From Dromiciops gliroides (taxonomy: Eukaryota > Chordata > Mammalia > Microbiotheria > Microbiotheriidae), in assembly GCF_019393635.1 (NCBI RefSeq), contig NC_057867.1, positions 55,812,492-55,876,491 on the forward strand: a stretch of 64,000 nt of DNA, in the 5' to 3' direction. Made by a program: the position numbers and the translations under genes. The notes under the pieces were generated by a model, which saw only the letters and a list, made by a program, of their open reading frames with translations, was not told where the DNA came from and made no database searches. Of this stretch, positions 10,909 to 22,745 are shown in pieces. The stretch's first letter is position 1; each line of letters begins with the position of its first letter.

Positions 10909-11205
10909 ATATTTTTAGCCTTAGCAAAGTGGTGCAGTAGACAGAGCACTGGATTTGAAGTCAGGAAGAGGCTGGGTTCAAATTCATCTGAGGCTGGATA
11001 CTTACTAGTTGTGTGACCCTAGACAAATCACTTAAATTCTAGTTGCTTCAATTTCCTCCTCTATATAAATAGGAATAATAATGGTACCCACATCTCAGGT
11101 TTGTTGTGAAGATAAAATGATAGGGTTTTCTTTATAAAGAGCTTTGCAAACCACAAAGCACTATATAAATGCTAGTAGTTGTTGTTGTCGTCATTGTTGT
11201 TGTTT
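10909..11205 (+). mobile_element. MIR-type SINE, long-tailed form
   Basis: A tRNA-like head (gcaaagtggtgcagtagaca, gggttcaaattc) is followed by tgtgtgaccctagacaaatc. The tail is gagctttgcaaaccacaaagc, then actatataaatgctagtag and GTT/GTC repeats. Confidence 0.75.
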
Positions 11206-12195
11206 TTACTGGAGTGTTCATGGTGGATTGGTAGATGTCAACTCCACTAGGTCATGTCATTCACCATCTTCAAAACAAATACTTGTTTTTAAAAGTCAAC
11301 TATATAATATTGTTCCTAATATATGTATAATGTATGTGTATAATAGCTAATGCCTGCATTCAGGTTTGCAAATGAGAATTTAAAAATAATGATTGAACTT
11401 GAGAACAGTGCTGAAATGAGAGTAAGAAAGGCATATGGTGCATGTTGAGATTGACCCCTTGATAGTTGGACTCATGCCCAAATAATTTAACTTTTTTCTC
11501 ATTATATTTTGTTTTTGAAAGACAGTGGCATTTGTTTCTAATTTTTGTTCTAGCTCTTCAGTGGGTCCTTGGTTGAACAATTTTACAAACTCAGCTTTTC
11601 GCTTAAGAGAAAGGACTCTGTTTAAGGTCTTTTCTGCTTTATAGCTGTATGTGTCAGAGGGGAATTAGGAGGAATAACCATTGTTTAATGAAGAATATAG
11701 CAAAAACAAACAGATTAAACATCTCTACAAATAGCTGCATCCCTTGGGTCTCTTGACTCTACACATTCTGTAAGGTAATTATGTAGTACAATTAAATTAT
11801 TTTTAATTAACTTGTAACTTCATTTCACAAATAAGAGATATTCCTTTCCCTTCCCCTCCTCCCATCAGGGAATAATAACTCTTTTAGCAAAAATCTTTCA
11901 TTGGCAGGAGAGGGAATTTATCATTCAAATATAAGGTGAGGGGGGCAGAGTTTAATGAATTTCTACAGCAATGACATTTTTTGTATTCTCTGTTTTGATC
12001 TAACTTGTATTTTTGAGTAGAGAATTGGAGATCTGTAAACTCTGGGCATCTTTTTTTCAGAAATAAGTAATTTAGAATTCAGCCTAGTATGAGTTTTTTG
12101 AAGAATTATTGACAAAAGAAAACCAATAAGGGGTAGTTCCAGGGTATTTACACACAAAGCAGATCGGGGAAATGGTACAAATATTTTCTAGCCTT
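11206..12195. other. Unassigned AT-rich DNA
   Basis: No repeat family or coding pattern is recognised. Reading frames are short and without family resemblance. Confidence 0.4.
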
Positions 12196-12400
12196 ATGAA
12201 ATAGTACATGTAGCAGAAAGATTCTTAAACTGAGAGTCAGGAGACCTAGGCTCTATTTCCCACCTCTGTCACTCTCTGATAGTATTTTCTCCAGTAAGCT
12301 GCTTCACATTTCTAAGCTTTTGTTTACATAGTTAAAATGAGAACATAGGTGTTTCCAAGAGTCCTTTTAGCTCTAAAGATCTAGGATTCTCTATTGTCTA
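12196..12400 (+). mobile_element. MIR-type CORE-SINE
   Basis: The head gagagtcaggagacctaggc and the tail tttccaagagtccttttagc followed by tctaaagatctagg match the family copies at 32.7 and 59.6 kb. Confidence 0.6.
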
Positions 12401-14115
12401 GATCTCTGGATACACAGGTTGAAATGAAAGGTAGAGAAGCAAAAGTCAATAAGACTCATAGTAAGTTGAGGCAAGCCTTGTCGGTTTTATCCACATGTGA
12501 AAAGAATAAACTTTGGTTCTAGAGGATACCTTACTGAACCTCCTTTTCATACCTACAAATGACCTGGAGGTAGCTAGAACGAAAAACAAGCCAGTGTGCT
12601 AAGAGTTCTGAGGAGCTTTTAGGAAGTACAAATGGTAGAACAATAGGGAAAATATAATCTTCTTAACCAGTGCTGAGAAAAGTCAGGCATGGCCAGAACT
12701 TGAAAAGTATGGACCTCATTTCATCATGGCCTGATGTATGATCTATCTACTTCTTTTCTTCTGGAGATGTTCTAGGATTAGGAGAGAAGGATACATTCAA
12801 CTTTGAGGTTCTCTCAGGATATTAGAAAAGCCCAGGAAAATCCTCCTTCCAGGTGAAAGTGCCAGGTGCATAACTTGTGTTATATGGGTGGGGTTTATTG
12901 TGGGTTGTAGTGGATAGAGAACATGGTGTTTTTTAAAGCCTTCCTGGTTTGGGTATTTGGGAGGTGAGTCATGGCCAGGAAATTCTTGGCCAGTTATGGT
13001 GCAGAATCATCATTTGATAGAATCAGATGGTGAAAGCTGAGAATTAGAGGAAGAAATCATATCCAATGGGCCAAAACCAGAATTATAACAAGATATGAAA
13101 CTGGGTTAGAAATAAATAAGGACTAGGATTCAGGCCGTAGAAATTTTATTTGAGGCCAGTAGTAACTTGTTTTGCTAGGCAAAAAGTTAGCTTAGTTTGC
13201 AGTTCTGTCACTAGCTTCCTTTAATGTTGTTTCAGTTGAAAGACTCCTGTTGCTACCACTCTCATTGTTTTCCCTGGTCATGGACTACTCTACACAGCTA
13301 TAGACAACACTGACCATGGTACTAGTCATTATTTTCATATTTTTATTGTGATGTTTTTTGCTGTCACATGTTTGGAAATAATGTAGTTTCTATACTGGAT
13401 GATTAAAACCAAGCAAGAACAGTCAGGCTAAGGACCAGGACATAACAGTCGATATTTTAAGGCAGAAAAATGACCAAAAATAAAAATATTTTTGTAGGTG
13501 ACAGCAATCGTTATTGTCTATTCTTCACCAGATTCCATTATTACACGAGTGGGATGCACAAACTCAGAAAATAGAACATGCAATAGACTGCCCCCTTGAA
13601 TGTAGGGCTACATCCTAACTTTCCCAATTCAAGGTCAGCTGTATTCCCAGGGTGGATTTGGGGAAATATGTGTTGTAAAAATGAAGCTGTTTGTCTTGGA
13701 CAACTGAAAAATGTTACTTGAACAAAAATGTGGGGGTGCTTAGTACAGGAATGGGATGCCAAAGTACACTGCAGCACGAATTTAGGTTTCACAAATGTTG
13801 ACTGCATTTGAGGTGGACCATGAGAGGGAGCTAACTTGCCAGCTTAATTAAATTTCTGGAATGCTTCTGGGCAAAATTAATATATGTGGACAAAAGCCAG
13901 AATCATTTTGACTGAACAGATTTTAGTTTGCACAGAACTCCAAGAAACCTTAAAGTAGTTAATCTACTAATAGTTGTGACAGACAGTGGTTAGAAGATTG
14001 CCTCTTCCTTTCCCCTCTGTTGGTTGGCATTTATGAGGAAGTGGCTATTTCAGATGCAGTGTGTTTATTGGAAACTTTAAGGTGAAATTAAAAATTAGAG
14101 GCAATGCTCAGCTAG
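12401..14115. other. Unassigned, largely unique-looking DNA
   Basis: About 1.7 kb without an obvious transposon. The longest frame (88 codons, minus strand, 13541-13807) shows no domain. There are no splice-site pairs that I would defend. It may be genuinely single-copy non-coding DNA. Confidence 0.4.
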
Positions 14116-14245
14116 GTAGATATCAGCATATATTAAGTGTTTACTGTATACTAGGTACTGTGACAACTACCAGGGATGCATATACAAGCAAACTAGACTG
14201 TTCCTGTCTTCATAGAGCTTATATTCTAGTGGAGAAAGGTCATAC
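14116..14245 (-). mobile_element. L2 3'-end fragment
   Basis: It reads attaagtgtttactgtatac, a ctaggtactgtgacaac stretch, then tcatagagcttatattctag: the reverse complement of the L2 terminus. Confidence 0.6.
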
Positions 14246-14624
14246 ATAAAGGGCTTAGGGCACATATGCATTGACAGGGTATAGAGATGACCAAGAAATG
14301 GCACGGTGGCCTGTTTTGGGACAGAATAAGGCAAAAGCTACTAATTACAACTGGGGAACACAAGAGAAAGTTAAGCTTTGTAGTGGGGAGAGATGATGAT
14401 AAAGCTAAAGTGTAGGAAACAGGGTGAGGAGATGTCTGGGACGTGGTGTGGAGGACTGGCTCACAAACTTCATATGTATACCTCTTCATAAAGTTCAGTT
14501 TTATTCCAGTGTCAAGTTTACTGACCCTTTGAGAGGAAGTTCTGAACCCTAGTGTTTGTAAACCCCAATTGTCTTCTTCATCACATAAAATAGAAGTCAC
14601 TAAGGCAGAAGCAGGATTTATGCA
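14246..14624. other. Unassigned sequence
   Basis: This purine-rich stretch could be the internal continuation of the preceding antisense L2. The 124-codon minus-strand frame (14226-14600) has no recognisable domain and is probably chance. Confidence 0.35.
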
Positions 14625-14960
14625 ATGAATTCAGCATGCATTTATTAAGCACCTACTGTGAAAAAGGCACTGTGCTAGAAGCTAGGCATATAAAGACCAA
14701 AACTAAATGCACCTTCCTTTCAGATAATATATATTCTTCTGGGGGAATACAACAGATATACTTGTAACCAAATGCAAAATAGAAAATAAATTTAGGAGTG
14801 AGTGTTTAATAATTGGAGAAAAGGCATTTTGGAGAAGATGATACCTGGATTGTGCTTTTGAAAGAAACTGAATTCCATGAGGTGGAAGTAAGGGGGGGGA
14901 TTATATTCTAGACATGGGGAAGTCCATGAAAAAGCATGAATAAGCATGAATCGCCCTGCT
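14625..14960 (-). mobile_element. L2 fragment, antisense
   Basis: The stretch catttattaagcacctactg, then ggcactgtgctagaagc and aattccatgaggtggaag follow the order of the longer antisense L2 copies. Confidence 0.65.
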
Positions 14961-15479
14961 CTCGCTTCTCTTTCAGCCTTGTGCTTTATCAATCCCAAAA
15001 TCCCTTAAGATACTACTTTGACTTGCCATGTGTAGGTTCATGTTTACATCCTTTCTTCACACCCTTGGTTCCCACAATTCCTCAAGCAAGATATGAGATC
15101 CTGTGGAATCTCCCCAAATTTGAAGGCTACTACTTTGTCTCATTGGCACACGTGATTACTAGGACTCTCTTGAGAGAAAAATTTGGGTACTTCTTCTTCT
15201 TCTATAATTGTATCGAGCTTTTCAGAGGGTGTGGTTATTTATAGTCTATCATTTTCCCATTTGGTTAATTGTCTTTTAATTCTCATGCTCAAAGTCTTCC
15301 TGATCTTTTGTCCTGAAATAATCAATGCTGTAAAAACTCATACTCTTTGAGTAAATGGATGCATTTTTACTAGAGTTTACTGCCCTGAAAACACCTTGTT
15401 TTTGAACATGATGTGTGTTATTCGAAATGTAGGTCAGTAATACTTATTTGAGAAGAAAACAGCTTGTCTGTAGTCAATA
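14961..15479. other. Unassigned sequence
   Basis: Nothing recognisable. The 102-codon plus-strand frame at 14936-15244 lacks any family resemblance or supporting splice or poly(A) signals. Confidence 0.35.
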
Positions 15480-15720
15480 GTGAATAATCATTTATTAAAT
15501 GCCTATTATATGCCAGACACTGTACAAAGTGCCAGGGATACAAATGAGGGGAAAAAAGAGAGCCACTGCCTTCAGGAAGCTTAAAACCTAATGTGTGTGT
15601 ATATGGGGGGGGGGCGGGGGCAATGCAAAAAAGGAAACTAAAAATGAGGAGAGATTGCTAGATGGTGCCCACAGTAGTGGGTGGAGGGCAGGGGGAGTGA
15701 TGTTCATAGAATCTCTCTCC
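15480..15720 (-). mobile_element. L2 3'-end fragment with G-run
   Basis: The stretch catttattaaatgcctatta, ccagacactgtacaaagtgc and ccttcaggaagcttaaaacc is the inverted L2 end. A nine-G run at 15606-15614 follows a TG stretch. Confidence 0.6.
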
Positions 15721-16077
15721 AGCGAGTGTGGCCATACTAGATCATTTCCTACTTTAATGATCCATAAATCTTATCTATGACTCAATTGTATAAGGCAAGG
15801 GAGAAACTAACAAAATTCAGGTCAATTTGCAGAACAGCACAAAAGGTTAGGTCCTAAAAATTCCCTCTGAGCTCGCCTTTTGAATAGTCTTCTTTGATCA
15901 GACATAATACGAAGGGATAAAGAGTTGGGTGTGGGGCAAGCAGAAGAGTCACATAAGAGTCTCAGATACTGACTGACCATTTCTTCTTCATTTCTCTTTA
16001 CTGTCTTCTCTATCCTTTCTCTTCCCTGCCACCACATCTCAAACTCACTGAGTTTGCTCTCAGCTAAATGGTTTAGC
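15721..16077. other. Unassigned sequence
   Basis: There are no repeat or gene signals that I can name. Confidence 0.35.
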
Positions 16078-16245
16078 TTAGAGGTAGTCAAGTACTATAG
16101 TGTTGGACATGGAGTGAGGAAGACCTGAGTTTAAATCTGGCCTCAGACTACTAGCTTTGTGACCCTGGGCAAGGTGCACTTTGTTTGCTTGTTCGTCAAC
16201 TGTAAAATTGGGATAACAATAATAGCACCTACCTCTCAGGGTTAT
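16078..16245 (+). mobile_element. MIR-type SINE
   Basis: The head reads gaggaagacctgagtttaaa and is followed by ttgtgaccctgggcaag, ctgtaaaattgggataac and cctacctctcagggtt. Confidence 0.65.
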
Positions 16246-16309
16246 TAGACAATCTTTGGTAATTTCTTCATTTGCCCCCTTCTGTTCTCTTATCACTAAC
16301 CTTTTTTGA

Positions 16310-16405
16310 AAAAACAATATATCATTTAATATTTCCCAATTACATGTAAAATTGTTTAAATTATTTTTTTTATTTGGAATTCCAAATTCTTTCCCAGGTT
16401 ACCAA
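16310..16405 (-). mobile_element. Short L1 3'-terminal fragment
   Basis: It reads tttcccaattacatgtaaaa and gaattccaaattctttccc, the reverse complement of the L1 3' terminus seen sense at 23.74-23.80 kb (acatgtaattgggaaaat). Confidence 0.5.
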
Positions 16406-16465
16406 ATTTGGAATGTACTGACAATATTTGTAGAACTTTCCTAGCTAGAAACAACAGAGGTAAGG

Positions 16466-16612
16466 CTGGGCAGCTAGGTGGCACAGTGGATAGAGCACGG
16501 GCCCTGGATTCAGGAGGACCTGAGTTCAAATTCGGCCTCAAACACATGGCTTACTAGCTATGTGACCCTAGGCAAGTCATTTAACCCTCATTGCTCCACC
16601 AAAAACAAAAGA
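16466..16612 (+). mobile_element. SINE-A, sense, with 13-bp TSD
   Basis: A complete copy with GGTGGCACAGTGG. The TSD AAACAACAGAGGT is at 16449-16461 and 16613-16625, with a few bases before the head. Confidence 0.92.
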
Positions 16613-16937
16613 AAACAACAGAGGTTAGCACCTACTTAGCCACAGTTTATTAAATAGCCACAAAATGGAAGTTCTTAGACCACCCTTGTACTTTTATTGT
16701 ACTCAATAGAAATCATGTTTCATGCCCTTTGCCTTGAGCACAGTTAGGATAGTTTCCTTAAACACATATATTACTGGTTAGAATTCATATTATGGGGTAT
16801 GAGGAAGAATAGACATAGTTTTCTCCCCCAACTTCCTCTGTTTTATAAAAGTTGACCCTTTTTAGGATTTTTATAGATAGATCAATAGTGTAGTGGTTTT
16901 GGAAGGAAATCAAGATAAACTTAGAAGATTTAACCCC

Positions 16938-17101
16938 GGGGCAGCTAGGTGGCGCAGTGGATGGAGCACTGGCCCTGGAGTCAGGAGTGCCTGAGTTCAG
17001 GTCCGGCCTCAGACACTTAATACTTAGTAGCTGTGTGACCCTGGGCAAGTCACTTAACCCCAATTGCCTCACTAAAAACAAAAACAAAAAAAAAAAAAAA
17101 A
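16938..17101 (+). mobile_element. SINE-A, sense, young-looking
   Basis: It keeps CpGs in GGTGGCGCAGTGG and tccggcctc, and has a 20-base A-tail. The perfect TSD AGAAGATTTAACCCC is at 16923-16937 and 17102-17116. Retained CpGs and a clean TSD suggest a recent insertion. Confidence 0.95.
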
Positions 17102-17116
17102 AGAAGATTTAACCCC

Positions 17117-18009
17117 ACACATATTAATTTTGAAATTTAAGTATAAGAAAGTAATGGACCAATTCATACTCTTTAAAAAGTAACACTGCAGTCCTTTTAA
17201 AACAGTCACTGGTGAAATTTCAATGATTGCATGAAAAGATGAGTCATTTATTTTTAACTCTTGTAATCATGTTGCCTATTTACATTGCTGGAGTTTCCTC
17301 ACCATTTCATAGCATTAAGAATATAACTGAACATTGAATTTTGTACTCTATTGATTTTTCCTGTGCATTTGTATTGCTATTTGTGAGGTCCATAAATAAC
17401 ACTGATATCTTCTCATTGGGTGTTGTCGTTGTCCATCGTAAACTTGGCTTTTAAATGTTACTGTTGGCAGCATTATTATTATTATGATATTGACAGAAGA
17501 GGTGGAGAAGAGCCATGGTTAAGGTTAAGGTTTCCTGATGTCTTCAGTACATGATGTAATGACTTTGAGGAAGGGTAAAATTCCAGTTAAGGCCAAGTCT
17601 CCATAGTACCAAATAAATATCATGTCAGGAAAGAAACTAGAGACTGTCTTTATGATTTATATGTTCTCTTTTGTGTCAACATGTATGTTTGTTTCTACAA
17701 ACAAAAGCTTTCAGGTTTGGTAATCTGTTGGCAATTTGATTTTAATAGGTACCTTTCTAGATGTTTATGCCTTAAATGGAACTATAGATAAAATCTAGTC
17801 TAGCCATACCATCTAGAAAAGTAACTGAAATAAACTATTTTACACCCAAATGTTAGTTATTTTGGATTTATCTGCCAGCTAGATTTATCATTTTAAGGAA
17901 ATCTCCATTTATTTATATGCTTTCTAGTGGTTTTTTACATAAAAAAGCTTTTACGAAAGTTTTTTTTTCCCTGTCACCCATTGAAATGATAATGTGATTT
18001 TGGGGGATT
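17117..18009. other. Unassigned AT-rich DNA
   Basis: About 0.9 kb with no recognised transposon except a short ATT run near 17474. No coding frame. A plausible single-copy stretch. Confidence 0.4.
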
Positions 18010-18935
18010 ATTTTTGTTATTAATTGGGTCAGTTTAAGTATTCTATTTCCTTTTCTGTTAATCTGAGCTATTTATAGTTTTATAAATATTCTGTTATTTC
18101 ATTTAGATTATTCATTTTAGTGACATATAGTTGGGCATAGTAATTGTATTTCTTCATTAGTTGGGAATTCATCTTTTTCATTTTTGATTCTGTTAGTTAG
18201 GTTTTCTTCATTCTTTTTCTTAATCAAATTAGCCCAGATAACCCTAACCATATTTTATCTCCCTTCCCCACCTAAAGCCCCCCCAAATTAGTTCATTGTT
18301 TTATTTATTAATTTAGTGGGCTTTTTTACTTTCAGTTTTTCAAAATTTCTTCTTTGATTTTCAAGATTTTTATTTTGTTGTTTAATTGGAGGTTTAAAAT
18401 CTGTTGTTTTTCTACTTTTTAAAGATATATAGCTACTTTACTTTCTTTTATTGATGGAAGAGTTCACAGACAGAAAATTTCCCCTAATTCTTGATTTAGC
18501 TACATCCTACAAATTTTACTATTCTATCTCATTGCTATTTTTAGTAAAATTATGGTTTTCATAAGCTGTCCTTTGACACATTGATTTTTGGGGTTAATTT
18601 ACTTAGTTTCTGATTATTTTGTTTTGTTTTTTACAAGGCAATTGGGGTTAAGTGACTTGCCAAGGGTCACACAGCTAGTTAGTGTTAAGTGTCTGAGGCT
18701 GGATTTGAACTCAGGTACTCCTGAATCCAGGGCCAGTGTTCACTGTGCCACCTTGCTGCCCCTTCTGATTAATTTTTATTATTTGCTTCAAAGGCCCTTT
18801 ACTGAATATAATTTTTATTGCATTATGGTTGATAAAAGATGTATTTAACATTTCTGCTTTTCTGCTTTTTGATGAGGTTTTTATTCCATAATACCTCACT
18901 GGTTTTTGTCAATGTGTCATGCACACTTAAGAAAT
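18010..18935 (-). mobile_element. L1 ORF2 fragment (endonuclease to RT linker)
   Basis: The minus strand reads MLNTSFINHNAIKI at its right end, close to the L1 endonuclease motif (S.H.AIK). Leftwards it parallels 37.1-37.9 kb. A SINE-A sits at 18634-18762. Confidence 0.7.
18634..18762 (-). mobile_element. SINE-A, antisense, in L1
   Basis: The TSD TTCTGATTA is at 18608-18616 and 18763-18771. Part of the sequence near the head is missing (ccagtgttcactgtgcc lacks the usual tatcc). Confidence 0.92.
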
Positions 18936-18949
18936 AGGCAAGATGGCTT

Positions 18950-19110
18950 AGTGTTGTTGAATCATAAAGTATGTGAAGGGGAATAAGGTATATGTAACAA
19001 GACTGGAAAGGTAGAAAGGGATCAGGTTGTGTAGTTCTTTAAAAACTTTAAAAAATAATATTATATTTGGAAATAGAGATAATAGTGCTACTGGAAATTT
19101 TCTTGACTGT
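18950..19110 (-). mobile_element. L2 fragment, antisense
   Basis: It reads ggggaataaggtatatgtaa followed by agactggaaaggtagaaagg, then atcaggttgtgtagttcttt, as in other antisense L2 copies. Confidence 0.5.
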
Positions 19111-19159
19111 TCATATTCCCCAGGATGAGATATAGAACCACCAGGTCTTACCATTTAAC

Positions 19160-19413
19160 CTGTTGTTCAGTCATGTCTGACTCTTTGCAACTGCAGCCTC
19201 CCATGTGACGTTTTCTTGGCAGAGATATTGGAGTGGTTTGCCATTTCCTTCTCCATCTCATTTTACAGATGAGGAAACTGAGGCATACAGGGTGAAGTGA
19301 CTTGCCCAGGGTCACACACTTAGTCAGTGACTGGGACTAGATTGGAACTCTGGAAGATGCGTCATCCTGATTCTAGGCCTAACGCTCTATCTACTGTACC
19401 ACCTAGCTACCTC
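19160..19413 (-). mobile_element. RTE-tailed tRNA-like SINE, antisense
   Basis: It starts tgttgttcagtcatgtctga then ctctttgcaactgcagc, then ttttacagatgaggaaactg and cttgcccagggtcacac, and ends with ccacctagctacctc. Confidence 0.82.
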
Positions 19414-19703
19414 ATTTGACTTTTTCCTGCCTTCCAAAGCCCCCCTCCAAGTCATAGCATCCACCCTGCCCGTATGATGCATTGACTCCCAGCTCTGCCA
19501 TCTGACCTACTGATTTAACTATAAGAATTTCAGTGTCCTGTCCTGTGCCCCCAGCATTGTACTCATGATTTTGTGCCTTTCCATTCTCCCTTTAGCTGAA
19601 TTTGATTTTATTTGTTCTGTAAATTAGAGCATGAATTTCTTGAGAACAGAAACTGCCTTCTTTTTATTTTATTTTATTTTATATTTTACTTTTTTATTTT
19701 TTT

Positions 19704-19840
19704 GGTGAGGCAATTGGGGTTAAGTGACTTGCCCAGGGTCACACAGCTAGTAAGTGTTAAGTGTCTGAGGTCGGATTTGAACTCGGGTCCTCCTGACTTC
19801 AGGGCCGGTGCTCTATCCACTGTGCCACCTAGCTGCCCCT
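19704..19840 (-). mobile_element. SINE-A, antisense (first of two at one site)
   Basis: A near-consensus copy. The TSD gaaactgccttcttttta is at 19649-19666 and 19841-19858. Confidence 0.94.
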
Positions 19841-19872
19841 GAAACTGCCTTCTTTTTAAAAAAAAATTTTTC

Positions 19873-20009
19873 CAGTGAGGCAATTGGGGTTAAGTGACTT
19901 GCCCAGGGTCACACAGCCAGTAAATGTTAAGTGTCTGATGCCAGATTTGAACTCAGGTCCTCCTGACTCCAGGTCTGGTGCTCTATCCATTGCACCACCT
20001 AGCAGCCCC
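19873..20009 (-). mobile_element. SINE-A, antisense (second of two at one site)
   Basis: It lies immediately downstream of the previous copy. A third copy of the target word, aaactgccttattttt, follows at 20011, so both insertions used the same site. Confidence 0.93.
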
Positions 20010-20109
20010 AAAACTGCCTTATTTTTATCTTTCTATCCCCAGCACTTAACACATTCTTTATCTCAAAGTAAGTCTTAATAAATGCTTTTTCCTTCATTCA
20101 TACCCATTG

Positions 20110-20520
20110 ATTTAGGAAACAGCTAAATAAATTGTTGTACATCCATGTACTGCAATATTATTGTGCTGCAAAAAAGAGGAATATGAAGAATACAAAGAAG
20201 CACAGAAATATGAACTGATATAAAGTGAAATAAGCAAATCATGAAAATAATTAAAATGTGAAGAAAAAAGAATGTTGTATAATTAAACTGATTTGAAGTA
20301 AAGATGGCAAATGTACTTATTTTTCCTTCTTTGCAGAGCTGAGATTATGATTATGAAATATTATGTGTACTTACAGACTTGGTTGATATGTTATTTACTT
20401 TTGCTGAACTTCTTTTTTCACCTGTAAGTTTTTTTATTAGAAGCAATATCTTTTCTATGTGAAAAGGGATATATTTGGAAAAAAAGTGACATAAAAAGAA
20501 AAGACAAAATACATTTTAAA
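20110..20520 (+). mobile_element. L1 3' end, sense
   Basis: It starts with words from the ORF2 tail (aggaaacagctaaataaatt, tactgcaatattattgtgct), then a degraded 3' UTR (cagacttggttgatatgt, ttgctgaacttc). It ends in an A-rich stretch. Confidence 0.6.
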
Positions 20521-21105
20521 AAATAATTTTTGAAAACACCCTGGAGACTTGTTTACTAAGTCCATGATCTGGGGATGAAGTAAGTACCAGTCAAATCCAC
20601 CTGCTGATGAAACTCTTTCAAGCTTGTTTCTCTTAAATCTCCTATTTTGGATATAATACAACATGCTTTTAAATCAATACTGTAATTGAGTTTTTCTCAC
20701 ACAGAAGAACAAAAACATAAGAGGTTGGAAATGAGGAGCACCAGGTGGGCTGGCCACTGGCTAGAAAGCTTTGACCTAATGGAATAGCAGAGGGAGTTTC
20801 CTGTAGTATTTTATTCTGTTCTGTTTCATCGTATTATTTACTATTTTCTGAAATTATTGCATTATGTCCATTGCCCCAAGCAACTTTCTAAGACTCTAAG
20901 TAATAGATAAGTAACTAATTGGCATTGGTAGAAACATTTACTAGACAGGATATCCTAATACTAATGAAATCACGAATCTAGACCCAAACAAATGCCATAA
21001 GAAATTTATAATTAAGAAAAAGATTTATAGATTTTGAAAATCAAAGTCTGTTGAAAATGTTGGACCTGTTTTTGATTTGGGTTTTTTCTCTTTAGAAGTT
21101 AATTA
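20521..21105. other. Unassigned AT-rich DNA
   Basis: No recognisable repeat or gene. Confidence 0.35.
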
Positions 21106-21233
21106 GGGGCAGCATAGAGCACTGGTCCTGGAGTCAGGAGGACCTGAGTTCAAATATGGCCTCAGACACTTAACACTTACTAGCTGTGTGACCCTGGGCA
21201 AGTCACTTAACCCTAATTGCCTCACTGAAAAAA
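21106..21233 (+). mobile_element. SINE-A, sense, lacking the A-box region
   Basis: After ggggcag it jumps to catagagcac, losing about 20 bases that include the A box. The rest is intact. The TSD is agaagttaa(t/c)taa near 21094 and 21234. Confidence 0.9.
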
Positions 21234-21598
21234 AAGAAGTTAACTAATTTAATTTTTAAAATGCTCTAAAGTCAGGGAGTGACACTTGATCATATATCAC
21301 CAAGAAATAGTGCTGCTGCTACTGTTGTAATGAATGTCAAAAAAAGTCAGAATAAGCTGATTTTATTTTAATCAAGTGATTGGTCTTGAGAATATGTTCC
21401 CTTATAGAAAGGTGGGTCATGCCAATACTTAGCAAGAGGTATATCTTCTGATTTCAGTGCCTGTTGTTGGAGGCTGCTGATTGCTTTCCTACACAACTTC
21501 AAGTGAATCACACTTTTCCAACAACAGTTCTCTATTTTCCTGTATACAACCAGTCTTTTGCCATAGACTTTAATTTCTTTCTTTTTTTTTTTTTTTTT
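21234..21598. other. Unassigned sequence
   Basis: No repeat recognised apart from the T-tail of the next SINE at 21580-21598. Confidence 0.35.
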
Positions 21599-21734
21599 GG
21601 CAGGGCAATAGGGGTTAAGTGACTTGTCCAGGGTCACACAGCTAGTAAGTGTCAAGTGTCTGAGGCCGGATTTGAACTCAGGTCTTCCTGAATCCAGGGC
21701 CGGTGCTTTATCTACTGCGCCACCTAGCTGCCCC
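21599..21734 (-). mobile_element. SINE-A, antisense
   Basis: Full-length, ending ctagctgcccc. An imperfect TSD is seen as ccatagactttaatttc on the left and ccataggcattaatttc on the right. Confidence 0.92.
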
Positions 21735-21748
21735 CATAGGCATTAATT

Positions 21749-22138
21749 TCAAAAAGAGAGATGGTAAAAATAGCTAGAACAGCCTTAACACAGATAAGAA
21801 TAATCTTTTTAAAAAATAGAGACCATCTCTTGGGACTTAGAAATCAATGAATCAAAGACATTTCACTAACTGTGGAGCAGCAAAGTTGCACAGTGTAAAA
21901 ATTGTGGCCTCCCTCATTCTATCTTGTGGCTGCTCACCAAGCAATGATTTGAAGGAAGACAGGCCTGAAAATGATGAGAAGAGAATCCAGCAGCCCTTGT
22001 AAATGAGAGTCTGTCACTTTGACATGAAGAAAAATCAAACTTGCTCACCAAGCTATCTGGTAAGAACAGGTGCTTGTCATGTCTAATACCTCTGAAAATG
22101 GGTATAAGCAACTTGACTCAATTTAGTAGTTTTATATA
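21749..22138. other. Unassigned sequence
   Basis: No recognisable feature. The final bases contain the first copy of a 13-base direct repeat, atttagtagtttt, repeated at about 22145. Confidence 0.35.
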
Positions 22139-22745
22139 TGTATAATTTAGTAGTTTTTAAGGACTGACTCCCCCAATTTATATTTGCATCTGGGAGTTAA
22201 ATCCCCCAGCATATGACTGACTATTCTCAGGGTTCAGCAAAGATATTTATTAAGATTATATAGCAAAAGCAATCTATAGGAAACTTTCCCTCCAAAGTCT
22301 GGAATATATTCTCTCACAGATACTCATATATCCATGGAAAGAATGGAATCAGATTTATAATGCAATGGTGGTGAGTTGTACATGTAGAGAATGTGCGTAG
22401 CAAAGTGAATAAAATAGAACATTTGAGATTGGATAATTCTTCCTTCCTTTGGATTGTCTTAATTCAGTTCCTCTTAGTTGTAGCCCTCTGTTTTATCACT
22501 TCCCCCAGGATTTGCTGCCCCTTTGATTCCATAACCTGCATTTTTCTCTTTGATGAGGAAGTCACACACCCTAAAGCTGCCTCCTTTAGGTAACTCTTGG
22601 TGCCTTTGTGTCTCTGAGCACCCAATAGGGATGCTTCCCACTGGTACTCCAGAGAAACCATATCTCCTTTGCAGGCCTCCTGAGACCTTCAGACCTTTCA
22701 GAACTCACAATGTTGCCACCAGTAATGGACACATTTAGAGTGAGA
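22139..22745 (-). mobile_element. Possible LTR (endogenous retrovirus-like)
   Basis: The minus strand reads cttaataaatatctttgctg, a possible poly(A) signal with a short downstream region, then ggggagtcagtccttaaaaa at the end. The upstream part is GC-richer. It resembles an R-U5 end, but no clean TG...CA ends or TSD were found, so this is a lead only. Confidence 0.35.

Larger units (their letters stand above)
19600..20100 (+). mobile_element. L2 3' end holding two SINE-A copies
   Basis: The left part is tagagcatgaatttcttgag and aacagaaactgccttc. The right part continues with atctttctatccccagcac and taataaatgc. Removing both SINEs restores a continuous sense L2 3' terminus. Confidence 0.7.

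Noticed and set aside
14226..14600. 124-codon minus-strand open frame
   Set aside because: No domain, signal or family resemblance; it lies between L2 relics in purine-skewed DNA, where long chance frames are common.
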